64,000 nt of DNA, from NCBI RefSeq assembly GCF_009727065.1, contig NZ_WNLP01000003.1:145335-209334 (forward strand). The letters are read 5' to 3'. The notes below the pieces were generated by a model. The model saw only the letters and a program-made list of their open reading frames with translations. It was not told the origin of the DNA and made no database searches. This document shows positions 57,764 through 64,000 of the stretch, in pieces. The position numbers were made by a program, and so were the translations under genes. Each line of letters opens with the position of its first letter. Within the stretch, counting starts at the first letter, position 1. The DNA comes from Bifidobacterium canis. Lineage in GTDB: Bacteria > Actinomycetota > Actinomycetes > Actinomycetales > Bifidobacteriaceae.

Positions 57764-59020
57764 ATGGATTACGAGTCGATCAGCACCATTGTTCTGGTAG
57801 TGATCGTCGTTATTTTGATGGTGTCTTGGCTGCCACGACGCACGGTTCAAGGCATGACGCAGGTGATAAAGCACCGATCCGACAGGTATTCGTCGTCGCT
57901 GCATTTGATCAACGAGGCAGATGGCACGAAATTTTCGGACGAGCGAGCGTTGCATATGAAAGGATCGCCCATGGCTTCGGGATACACCGGATCCGCTCGG
58001 GAACGTGAATACGTGGCACAGGTGCGCGATCTTCGCCGTGCCGCCGCACGCCGTCGTAAAATGCTGGTTGGGGCATTGCTGGCGATTTCGATACTCGTTT
58101 TCGTGTTGTCTGTTGTGCTTGATTTCAATGTGCTCTATACGCTGATCCCCATCGCGTTGATGACGATCGTACTCATTCTCGGAGCCCGTGCATCGAAGCA
58201 GGCTCGTGAATGGGAAGCCAAGCGTGCGCAGAGGTTGCGCGAAGAAAAAGAACGTAAAAAGCGGGAGAATAAGCGCGCTGTCGAAGAACGCGCTCGCCAG
58301 CAGCAGGCTGAGCAAGCGCAACGAACCCAGCAGGTAGAGCAGTCGCAGGATGATTCGCAAACCGACGTGATGGAGAAGCGTGAGATTCGTCGCGCGCTGA
58401 TGCAGGCGCGCAAAGAGCAGGCCGAGGCATTGGCTCGCCGTCAGCAGGTCGTAGGTGAGCAGGAAGCGGAAGCTATGGAGGTCGCCGAACATGCCAGCGT
58501 TGATCAGGCGGTGCATGAGGCAGAAGAGATGGCTAAGAACCGCGCTCGTCTGGTGATTCGCGAAGAAGAGGCAGTGCAGGCCGACGACAGCACCAATGAG
58601 CTTTCGCAAATCAATGCTTCGAAGGCGCCAGACGCGTTCGACATGGCTGCGAACCAGGATCTCATCTCGTTCTCGCTCGGTTCCGATTCCATCGACGAGC
58701 TTCAGGCTGTGCAGAGCATGGAGATCAAGTCCACTCGCCAGGTGGCCAAGGCTGTTCCGCAGCCTACGGCTCAAGGTCAGGAAGCGGCGAGCGACACTGA
58801 GGCGGATAACTCGAGTGATGCGGCAGATGCTGCCCACGTGAACTCTGCTGAGGGTGCTGCAAACTCCGAAAAAGAGACGCAGACCGTTGACGCAGTGTCG
58901 GTGAACGATTCCGTTGCGTTCCACAACAGCGAAGCCCAGGCGAACGTCGAAGCGCCGGATGCTTCATCTGACTCGCTGGGTGTCGACCTGCAATCGATTC
59001 TCGCACGCCGTGGAAACTGA
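57764..59020 (+). CDS. SepX/GlpR-like membrane protein
   Basis: A 418-residue protein with an N-terminal helix (ISTIVLVVIVVILMVSWLP), two closely spaced helices near 100-142, a basic coiled coil (REEKERKKRENKRAVEERAR) and a long acidic, Ala/Ser/Glu-rich tail. The gene order 5-formyl-THF cyclo-ligase, GNAT, this gene, matches the locus of Streptomyces SepX and mycobacterial GlpR, which are actinobacterial divisome proteins. Identification rests on topology and order more than on sequence identity. Confidence 0.75.
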   Translation: MDYESISTIVLVVIVVILMVSWLPRRTVQGMTQVIKHRSDRYSSSLHLINEADGTKFSDERALHMKGSPMASGYTGSAREREYVAQVRDLRRAAARRRKMLVGALLAISILVFVLSVVLDFNVLYTLIPIALMTIVLILGARASKQAREWEAKRAQRLREEKERKKRENKRAVEERARQQQAEQAQRTQQVEQSQDDSQTDVMEKREIRRALMQARKEQAEALARRQQVVGEQEAEAMEVAEHASVDQAVHEAEEMAKNRARLVIREEEAVQADDSTNELSQINASKAPDAFDMAANQDLISFSLGSDSIDELQAVQSMEIKSTRQVAKAVPQPTAQGQEAASDTEADNSSDAADAAHVNSAEGAANSEKETQTVDAVSVNDSVAFHNSEAQANVEAPDASSDSLGVDLQSILARRGN

Positions 59021-59045
59021 TCTTGTAAAACCACAGATATTCTCT

Positions 59046-59077
59046 AGCCCTAGCGCCGTTGCGCTGGGGCTTTTTGT
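59046..59077 (+). terminator. Terminator before groES
   Basis: AGCCCTAGCGC and GCGCTGGGGCT pair around CGTT (one mismatch/G-U region) and are followed by TTTTTGTTT. Confidence 0.88.
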
Positions 59078-59141
59078 TTATATGACACGCCGATATTTGC
59101 AGATATTTACCTCGGCACATGAGCGCTGTTCTCTCAAAGCG

Positions 59142-59168
59142 TTAGCACTCGAGTTGGCAGAGTGCTAA
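59142..59168. promoter_or_regulatory. CIRCE element (HrcA operator)
   Basis: TTAGCACTC-N9-GAGTGCTAA matches the CIRCE consensus perfectly. It is 112 bases upstream of groES, so HrcA should repress groES until heat or protein stress. Confidence 0.97.
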
Positions 59169-59279
59169 TGAACGCGCTAGGATGTGCAGTAGCGCAAAGG
59201 AGTGTGCAACGGTGTTCGTCAGCCGCCGCCGCAGATTCTGGCGCGGAAACACTGAATCTAAAGAAAGAGGAGGCGCGCA

Positions 59280-59576
59280 GTGTCGTTCCCACTCACACCG
59301 TTGGAAGATAAGATCATTGTCAAGCAGGCGGAAGCCGAAACTCAGACCGCATCGGGTCTGATCATTCCAGATAACGCCAAGGAGAAGCCGCAGCAGGGCG
59401 AAGTTCTCGCTGTTGGTCCTGGCCGCCGCGACGACAAGGGCGAGCGTATTCCGATGGACGTCAAGGTTGGCGACAAGGTGCTGTATTCGAAGTACGGCGG
59501 CACCGAAGTTCACTTCCAGGGCGCTGAATACCTGATCGTCTCGGCTCGTGACATTCTCGCGGTCGTCAACGCCTGA
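59280..59576 (+). CDS. groES: Co-chaperonin GroES
   Basis: A 98-residue lid protein for GroEL with the family blocks [20 protein letters not shown], the mobile loop and [20 protein letters not shown], and the end [20 protein letters not shown]. It starts with GTG 59280 behind AGAGGAGG. No groEL follows; the next plus-strand feature is a terminator, as is common in actinobacteria where groEL lies elsewhere. Confidence 0.97.
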   Translation: MSFPLTPLEDKIIVKQAEAETQTASGLIIPDNAKEKPQQGEVLAVGPGRRDDKGERIPMDVKVGDKVLYSKYGGTEVHFQGAEYLIVSARDILAVVNA

Positions 59577-59607
59577 TTTTGATTACCCGTTAGGGGATTT
59601 GTGCTTA

Positions 59608-59633
59608 GGGTCGGCTCTTGAGCCGGCCCTTTT
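59608..59633 (+). terminator. Terminator after groES
   Basis: GGGTCGGCTC and GAGCCGGCCC pair around TT and are followed by TTTTGC. Confidence 0.9.
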
Positions 59634-59817
59634 GCATACTTGCAGCACGACGGAGCTTGTTTTGGCGCTTCACTCAGCGTTTTCGCTGCTGTTGAGCGCT
59701 ACCCTCGAGAGTGCCGCGTCCGTATACGGGAATCTCAAAAACTTTGAGCGCTTTGAGCGCCAATTCTCGTGCAAACCCGAGCGTCTCGTCTGCATGCAGG
59801 AATCCCACACGCCGTCT

Positions 59818-60789
59818 CTACCGCTGCAAAGCGAATCTATTGACTTCGCTGGCCAGCGGAATTCCGCCCTGTTCGAGTTTCTGTTTGATGGGAGCCACGC
59901 GGCGCACGTCACTCGGAGTGAAATGAATAACGCGCGTGATCCCGCATCTCGCCAACGCTGCATCTCGCGCACGCTCCTCTGCAACCTTTTCCTGGAGCGT
60001 TCTTGAACCGAGCATTTTCGGATCCTGATATTTCTGCGAACCATCGAATTCACCGGCAATGAGTTCGCCGTTAGGCAGGCACCACAGAAAGTCCACGCGG
60101 TATATTTTGCCAGTCTCCGCATCATAGAATTCAACTTGAGTGAGCGGCACCATGAATCCAAGGCTGATTATTGTTCCTCGCGCCACCGATTCGCCGCCGT
60201 TCTCACTACGCGCGTCAGCATAGCGTAATACTTGGAGCACTTTCTCGATAGGGTGGCGTTTTCGTTGCGCTGCTCGATGCACCGCCAGCATATTCGTCCC
60301 TTTTCTTGCTGCCGAATCAAAAATGGCGAGCGCATACGGAAATTCGAGCACAAGCGCGCTGTCAATCAATGTCTGCTCTACTGAGGCTACTTTGATCCCA
60401 TCTATGGTCACAGCCCGCGCGCTCGAACTGTGTATGTAGCGAACGCCGTGCGACACATACTCTCTTCCATACCCCACGCAAACATATGGCTGTTGCATGG
60501 TACGGTATGGTGTTTCAAATCCATAGATGACCGCCGCGGTAGGACCAGTGAAACACAGCGACGGGTGCTTTTTGTGAAGCGCTTTGCACGCATGTTTCAC
60601 TTGTGCCGCAGCTGGCAGTCCCTCCCAGAATTCTTTTCTGGCGAAGATGCCTTGGGCTGGCTCCATAAGAAGTCCTTGACTTGCGCGATAGTGCATGGCT
60701 TGCCGGGTTGCGCGGTTCGCTGCATACGCACACTGCTGCTGAGCTTCGCTGTCGTCGAGCAGCTTCTCCACTGCTTGGTTTCGTCTCAT
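59818..60789 (-). CDS. AbiEi-like winged-helix protein with a PD-(D/E)XK nuclease-like C-terminus
   Basis: A 323-residue protein. The first 170 residues resemble AbiEi-type antitoxin/regulator proteins (ALHKKHPSLCFTGPTAAVIY, then GVRYIHSSSARAVTIDGIKV and ASVEQTLIDSALVLE). The C-terminal third has a nuclease-like pattern: Asp233 in YRVDFLWCLPNGE and Glu247-x-Asp249 in IAGEFDGSQKY, as in Vsr/DUF559 folds. GAGGAG precedes the ATG, so it is a real gene. No AbiEii toxin gene lies beside it. It may be a solitary defence or regulatory protein; this is inference. Confidence 0.7.
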   Translation of the reverse strand: MRRNQAVEKLLDDSEAQQQCAYAANRATRQAMHYRASQGLLMEPAQGIFARKEFWEGLPAAAQVKHACKALHKKHPSLCFTGPTAAVIYGFETPYRTMQQPYVCVGYGREYVSHGVRYIHSSSARAVTIDGIKVASVEQTLIDSALVLEFPYALAIFDSAARKGTNMLAVHRAAQRKRHPIEKVLQVLRYADARSENGGESVARGTIISLGFMVPLTQVEFYDAETGKIYRVDFLWCLPNGELIAGEFDGSQKYQDPKMLGSRTLQEKVAEERARDAALARCGITRVIHFTPSDVRRVAPIKQKLEQGGIPLASEVNRFALQR

Positions 60790-60952
60790 ATTGGACTCCT
60801 CTCGGCTATGTTCCTCGACACTGTATTGGTATTGCGAAGAAATGAACAGCTGGAGCGGGCAATGTGGTCGGAGGACGAGTTATCCACATCAAGCAAAGCA
60901 GTAGCCAGTCGGCAAGGTGTTCTAGCTGCTTGAGCGTGGTCTAGTTTGCTTT

Positions 60953-61871
60953 TAGCAGGATTGTTCTGCAAGTAGTGCGCGGGCATAGCTGTTCGCGTGC
61001 TGTTAGCAGAACAATCCTGCCAACAGTGCGCGAGGGACGTCGCCCGCGTGCAGTCAGCAGCATTGTTCTGTAGATAGTGCGGGGATGGGCTTCTTCGCGT
61101 GCGTTTAACAGGATGGTTCTGTTAGCGGTGCACGAAGGAGTATCTTCGCGCGCAGGTAGCAGATTGGTTCTGCTGGGTGTGCGTGAGGGCTTACCTTCAC
61201 CTGCATTTAGCGGGATTGTTCTGTTAGCAGTGCATGGATGCGGTTCTTCGCGTGCAGCCAACAGGACAGCTCTGCAGACTGCACGTGGGGATCGTCTCTT
61301 ACGTGCAGCTGGCAGGATGGTTCTGTAGATAGTGCGTGGAGGTAGCTCTTCGTGTGCACTTAGCAGGATCGTTCTGCGAATAGTATGCAAAGAATTATCT
61401 TCTCGTGCTTTGAGCAGATTCGTTCTGTTGCGTGTGCATGAAGGCCGCTTTCCGCGTGCAATTAACAGGACGGCTCTGCAGACTGCACGCGGGGATCGTT
61501 GCTCGCATGCAGTTAGCAGAACTGTCTTGCGGGTAGTGCACGAAGAAGTCCCTATGCGTGCAGATAGCAGGTTCCTTCTGTTAGGCGTGCGTGAAGGCCT
61601 ACCTTCGTGTGCATCTAGCAAGATTATTCTGCCAGCAGTGTGCGAGGGGACGTCGCCTGCGTGCAGTCAGCAGCACCATTCTGCGGATAGCGCGCGAAGG
61701 AGTATCTTCGCGTGCAATTAGCAGATCAGTTCTGCTGGGTGTGCGCGGCGCTCGCTCTCTGCGTGCTCTGAGCAGATTGAAGCTGTTAACTGCACGCGGG
61801 CGGTGGCGTAGGCGTGCAGATAACAGGATGATCCTGCGCGTGGTGCATGGGCTTGCGTATCTGTAACATGC
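60953..61871. repeat. Eighteen-unit degenerate 51-bp tandem array with two palindromes per unit
   Basis: Units start at 60953, 61004, 61055 and so on every 51 bases (one unit, near 61616, is 52). Each begins TAGCAGGATTGTTCTGC (an imperfect palindrome, AGCAG/CTGCT), then AGTGCACGAAGG-AGTA-TCTTCGCGTGCAGT (a second stem). Units differ at many positions, but sequence changes often keep the stems (for example AGCAGAACAATCCTGC in unit 2 is the inverted form of unit 1). The last unit is decayed. No spacer is unique and no cas gene is near, so it is not CRISPR. Confidence 0.9.
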
Positions 61872-61979
61872 TTGCGTATATGCAGATCACCAGAAGATAG
61901 CTTGCGAGAGCAGAGATAAGCTGAGCCGTTGAAACGCAAGGGCTGCGGCACGAAATCTTCAAAAACGACACGCCCGAAC

Positions 61980-62008
61980 TTGCTCTTGTTCACCTCGCGT
62001 GCCATACT
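61980..62008 (+). promoter_or_regulatory. Promoter of the tRNA-Tyr/Thr/Met cluster
   Basis: TTGCTC (61980-61985) and CATACT (62003-62008) are 17 bases apart, 37 bases before tRNA-Tyr. Confidence 0.6.
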
Positions 62009-62045
62009 AGCCAAGTTGCCGGTTGAGGTTTCAACCGAAAACGAT

Positions 62046-62127
62046 GGCGGATTTCCCAAGCGGTCAAAGGGACCTGACTGTAAATCAGGCGCTTCGTGCT
62101 TCAGTGGTTCGAATCCACTATCCGCCA
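62046..62127 (+). tRNA. tRNA-Tyr (anticodon GTA)
   Basis: Acceptor GGCGGAT/ATCCGCC, anticodon stem CCTGA/TCAGG with GTA at 62080-62082, a variable arm of class II size, and TGGTTCGAATCCA T-arm. Discriminator A; CCA not encoded. Confidence 0.95.
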
Positions 62128-62128
62128 C

Positions 62129-62200
<72 letters not shown>

Positions 62201-62204
62201 CGAT

Positions 62205-62278
62205 GGCGGGATAGCTCAGCTGGCTAGAGCGTACGACTCATAATCGTAAGGTCAAGAGTTCGAGTCTCTTTCTCGCTA
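62205..62278 (+). tRNA. tRNA-Met (anticodon CAT)
   Basis: Acceptor GGCGGGA/TCTCGCT (with G-U pairs), anticodon stem TACGA/TCGTA with CAT at 62239-62241, T-arm AAGAG-TTCGAGT-CTCTT, discriminator A. It lacks the initiator features, so elongator Met is likely; CAT could also be an Ile tRNA if lysidine-modified. Confidence 0.9.
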
Positions 62279-62323
62279 CTAAGCCGGTTTACTGGCACAA
62301 TTCGACAACAAGAGGTGAATTCA

Positions 62324-62494
62324 ATGGCAAGCAAGAGCGCAGACATTCGTCCGGGCATCACGCTGGCGTGCACCGTGTGCAAGGAGCGTAACTACATTAC
62401 GACCAAGAACCGCCGTAACACCCCGGATCGTCTCGAACTCAAGAAGTTCTGCCCGAGATGCGGCAAGCAGACTCTCCACCGCGAGACTCGCTGA
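62324..62494 (+). CDS. rpmG: 50S ribosomal protein L33
   Basis: A 56-residue ribosomal protein ([50 protein letters not shown]). It keeps both CxxC pairs, so it is the zinc-binding form. AGAGGTG precedes ATG 62324. It follows the tRNA cluster, a common actinobacterial arrangement (tRNA-Met, rpmG). Confidence 0.97.
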   Translation: MASKSADIRPGITLACTVCKERNYITTKNRRNTPDRLELKKFCPRCGKQTLHRETR

Positions 62495-62510
62495 TTCTAA
62501 GCTATTTTTA

Positions 62511-62537
62511 AAACCCGGCCAACTGGTCGGGTTTTTG
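62511..62537 (+). terminator. Terminator after rpmG
   Basis: AAACCCGGCC and GGTCGGGTTT (one mismatch) around AACT, followed by TTGTT. It ends only 15 bases before the murB ATG. Confidence 0.85.
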
Positions 62538-62551
62538 TTACTGTGGGCAGT

Positions 62552-63799
62552 ATGACAAGTTTTGCTGAACTCACCACCATTGGTGTTGGTGGCTATATCG
62601 AACGTTTTGTTGAACCCACAACTCGCGTAGCCTTGATCGAAGAGGTGGAAGACGCCGATTCCAAAGGCATCCCGATCTGCATGATCGGCGGCGGTTCGAA
62701 TATGCTCGCCTCCGACGACGAATTTCATGGCGTGGTGATTCGCGACGCGCGCCGCAACATCACGGTTCCCGACGAAGCCGCTCCGGTGGAGAACGGCGAT
62801 TTCAGCGTGCACGTGAACGCCGAGGCAGGTGTGAACTGGGACGATCTCGTGCAATTCTGCGTGGATCGCGGTTTGGAGGGCATCGAGGGACTTTCCGGCA
62901 TCCCCGGAACCGTTGGCGCGAGCGTAGTGCAGAACATCGGCGCATACGGCCAAGAGGTTTCCTCCGTTGTCGATTCCGTGGAAGTGTGGGATCGTGAGGA
63001 AAAGAAGACGCTCACGATGAGCAATGTCGACATGCAGTTCGGCTACCGCTTCAGCTTGCTCAAACGCAGCATGTACAAAGCTCCAGGCGTGCCGAATACG
63101 CAGTTCTACCCGACCCCTCGCTACATTGTGCTCTCGGTCACGTTCGTGCTCGTGCACACTGGTTCCGGCACTGTGAACTACCCGCAGCTGGCGAACGCGC
63201 TGCACGTGAACCTGCACGATCGCATGCCGATCGACAAGATTCGTGCTGCAGTGCTCGATGTGCGCGCTGCAAAGGGCATGCTTGAAGACGCCACGCGCTA
63301 CCGCGAACCGGCCATGGCTGGCACCAAGCGCGATGATCAGGTGGAACGCGCCATCGAAGCACAGCAGCAGTTCCGCGAGCAGCATGACGGCGCTGCGCAA
63401 GACGTTATCATTGGCATGAACTCCGATATCGGGCAGAATTCCGACCCGAACCGCCACAGCTGCGGCTCGTTCTTCATGAACCCGATTATCAGCGAATCCG
63501 ACGCCGCGCGACTTCCCGAAGACGCACCGCGCTGGCCTGCGACGCTGCCCGACGGCTCTACTGGCGTGAAGACTTCCGCCGCATGGCTCATCGATCACGC
63601 CGGCTTCCACAAGGGCTACAAGCTCACCGAAGACGCTCACGCCGGTTTGTCTACATTGCACACGCTGAGCATCACCAATCGCGGCGGTGCCACCAGCAAG
63701 GAGATCGTGGACTTGGCGGACGCGATTCGCGCTGGCGTGCGCGAACAGTTCGGCATCACGCTGATTCCCGAGCCCGTGCTTGTCAACGTGGAAATCTAA
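62552..63799 (+). CDS. murB: UDP-N-acetylenolpyruvoylglucosamine reductase
   Basis: A 415-residue FAD enzyme that makes UDP-MurNAc for peptidoglycan. FAD-binding and catalytic blocks are TTIGVGGYIERFVEPTT, ICMIGGGSNMLASDDEFHGV, GLSGIPGTVGASVVQNIGAY, the Ser of SCGSFFMNPIIS and the C-terminal SAAWLIDHAGFHKGY plus Glu in IPEPVLVNVEI. I chose ATG 62552. No ribosome-binding site and very little room after the rpmG terminator suggest a leaderless or read-through transcript; a GTG at 62543 is the alternative. An insertion near 265-310 makes it longer than E. coli MurB. Confidence 0.95.
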   Translation: MTSFAELTTIGVGGYIERFVEPTTRVALIEEVEDADSKGIPICMIGGGSNMLASDDEFHGVVIRDARRNITVPDEAAPVENGDFSVHVNAEAGVNWDDLVQFCVDRGLEGIEGLSGIPGTVGASVVQNIGAYGQEVSSVVDSVEVWDREEKKTLTMSNVDMQFGYRFSLLKRSMYKAPGVPNTQFYPTPRYIVLSVTFVLVHTGSGTVNYPQLANALHVNLHDRMPIDKIRAAVLDVRAAKGMLEDATRYREPAMAGTKRDDQVERAIEAQQQFREQHDGAAQDVIIGMNSDIGQNSDPNRHSCGSFFMNPIISESDAARLPEDAPRWPATLPDGSTGVKTSAAWLIDHAGFHKGYKLTEDAHAGLSTLHTLSITNRGGATSKEIVDLADAIRAGVREQFGITLIPEPVLVNVEI

Positions 63800-63825
63800 C
63801 GGAAACACTCGCAGCACAAGGAGCA

Positions 63826-63852
63826 GTGGTCATAATTCAAAAATATGACCAC
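63826..63852. terminator. Hairpin 1 after murB
   Basis: GTGGTCAT and ATGACCAC are perfect 8-bp arms around an A/T-rich 11-base loop, 27 bases after murB. No T-run follows. Confidence 0.55.
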
Positions 63853-63876
63853 AGAAATAATAATTATTATTACATA

Positions 63877-63916
63877 TTCGCCAGTATTTCATACATAATT
63901 ATGAAATACTGGCGAA
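63877..63916. terminator. Hairpin 2 after murB
   Basis: TTCGCCAGTATTTCAT and ATGAAATACTGGCGAA are perfect 16-bp arms with loop ACATAATT, followed by CTTGTTAAT. Likely the main stop for murB transcription. The remaining 84 bases hold a possible leaderless ATG at 63991, too short to judge. Confidence 0.65.
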
Positions 63917-64000
63917 CTTGTTAATATTCACTGTATATCGCGATAACATAAACATCACTGTGAGCGAACGCGTTAACTTAGCGTCGTAATATGACCGACG

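Larger units (their letters stand above)
60790..62045. other. Long non-coding region ending at the tRNA cluster
   Basis: This 1,256-base gap consists of the upstream region of the AbiEi-like gene, the 51-bp repeat array (60953-61871) and the tRNA promoter. Open frames on both strands inside the array arise because 51 is divisible by three; none has a ribosome-binding site. Confidence 0.7.

Noticed and set aside
60941..61866. Long open frames on both strands through the 51-bp array, looking like a 17-residue repeat protein
   Set aside because: They exist because the period is divisible by three; there is no ribosome-binding site, both strands are open at once, and a single 52-bp unit breaks the frame.
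60953..61871. CRISPR array
   Set aside because: Units are diverged along their full length, there are no unique spacers between identical repeats, and no cas genes are present.
63991..64000. ATG near the window end as the start of another gene
   Set aside because: Only three codons are visible and there is no ribosome-binding site; a leaderless start cannot be judged.

Overview
The window reads as chromosomal DNA of a high-GC Actinomycetota, most probably Bifidobacterium or a close relative. Supporting points are a class Ib nrdHIEF operon with paired NrdR boxes, the fmdB / 5-formyl-THF cyclo-ligase / GNAT / SepX-GlpR gene order known from actinobacteria, a sortase-assembled pilus locus, and a LacI-controlled glycoside-hydrolase cluster whose sugar ABC transporter has no ATPase of its own. 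This assignment is inference from protein character and gene order; no database search was possible.

Layout. 1-4 kb: the start of a lactate/2-hydroxyacid dehydrogenase gene (minus), rpsO and pnp. 4-14 kb: a glycan-use cluster with a LacI repressor, GH36 alpha-galactosidase, sugar-binding lipoprotein, two permeases (the first frameshifted) and a large secreted GH16 enzyme with a variant sorting signal. 14-17 kb: lemA and a DUF2207 membrane protein. 17.6-21.6 kb (minus): nrdF, nrdE, nrdI, nrdH. 22-29.4 kb: aldo/keto reductase, a U32/TrhP-type protein, a YfiH/PgeF-type protein, ispD, pcp and a frameshifted DivIVA-like gene. 29.7-35.2 kb: an AT-richer pilus locus (frameshifted adhesin, major pilin, frameshifted sortase C) preceded by a GlxR/CRP-type site. 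35.4-44.4 kb: pepC, two tandem DAHP synthase genes, an MTA/SAH nucleosidase and pstSCAB (pstC frameshifted). 45-49 kb: NCS2 purine permease (frameshifted), a zinc/manganese-binding lipoprotein with a Zur-like box, and rplJ-rplL behind an L10 leader. 49.2-54.9 kb: an operon of an FHA-domain protein, a 1,212-residue helicase-like protein whose ATPase and nuclease motifs both look dead, and a 74-residue protein. 54.9-59.6 kb: SAF-domain protein, FmdB zinc ribbon, 5-formyl-THF cyclo-ligase, GNAT, SepX/GlpR-like protein, and groES under CIRCE. 59.8-64 kb: an AbiEi/nuclease-like gene, a large tandem-repeat array, tRNA-Tyr, tRNA-Thr, tRNA-Met, rpmG and murB.

Three things stand out. (1) The intergenic DNA holds four kinds of palindromic repeat: nested hairpins built from an 11-13 nt motif on a 20-22 bp pitch (17.1 and 44.4 kb, with a related single hairpin at 20.9 kb); an 18-unit, 51-bp tandem array (60.95-61.87 kb); six 15-bp 7-1-7 palindromes mostly 52 bp apart (56.0-56.3 kb) that resemble the Zur-like box at 47.6 kb; and a TCGACCAA/TTGGTCGA palindrome shared by the sortase and FHA-operon upstream regions. 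(2) The FHA/pseudo-helicase operon is the best candidate for an undescribed protein system. (3) Six otherwise well-conserved genes each carry a single-base frameshift, four of them in short homopolymers. This pattern points to assembly errors more than to gene decay, so those genes should be treated as probably intact until reads are checked.
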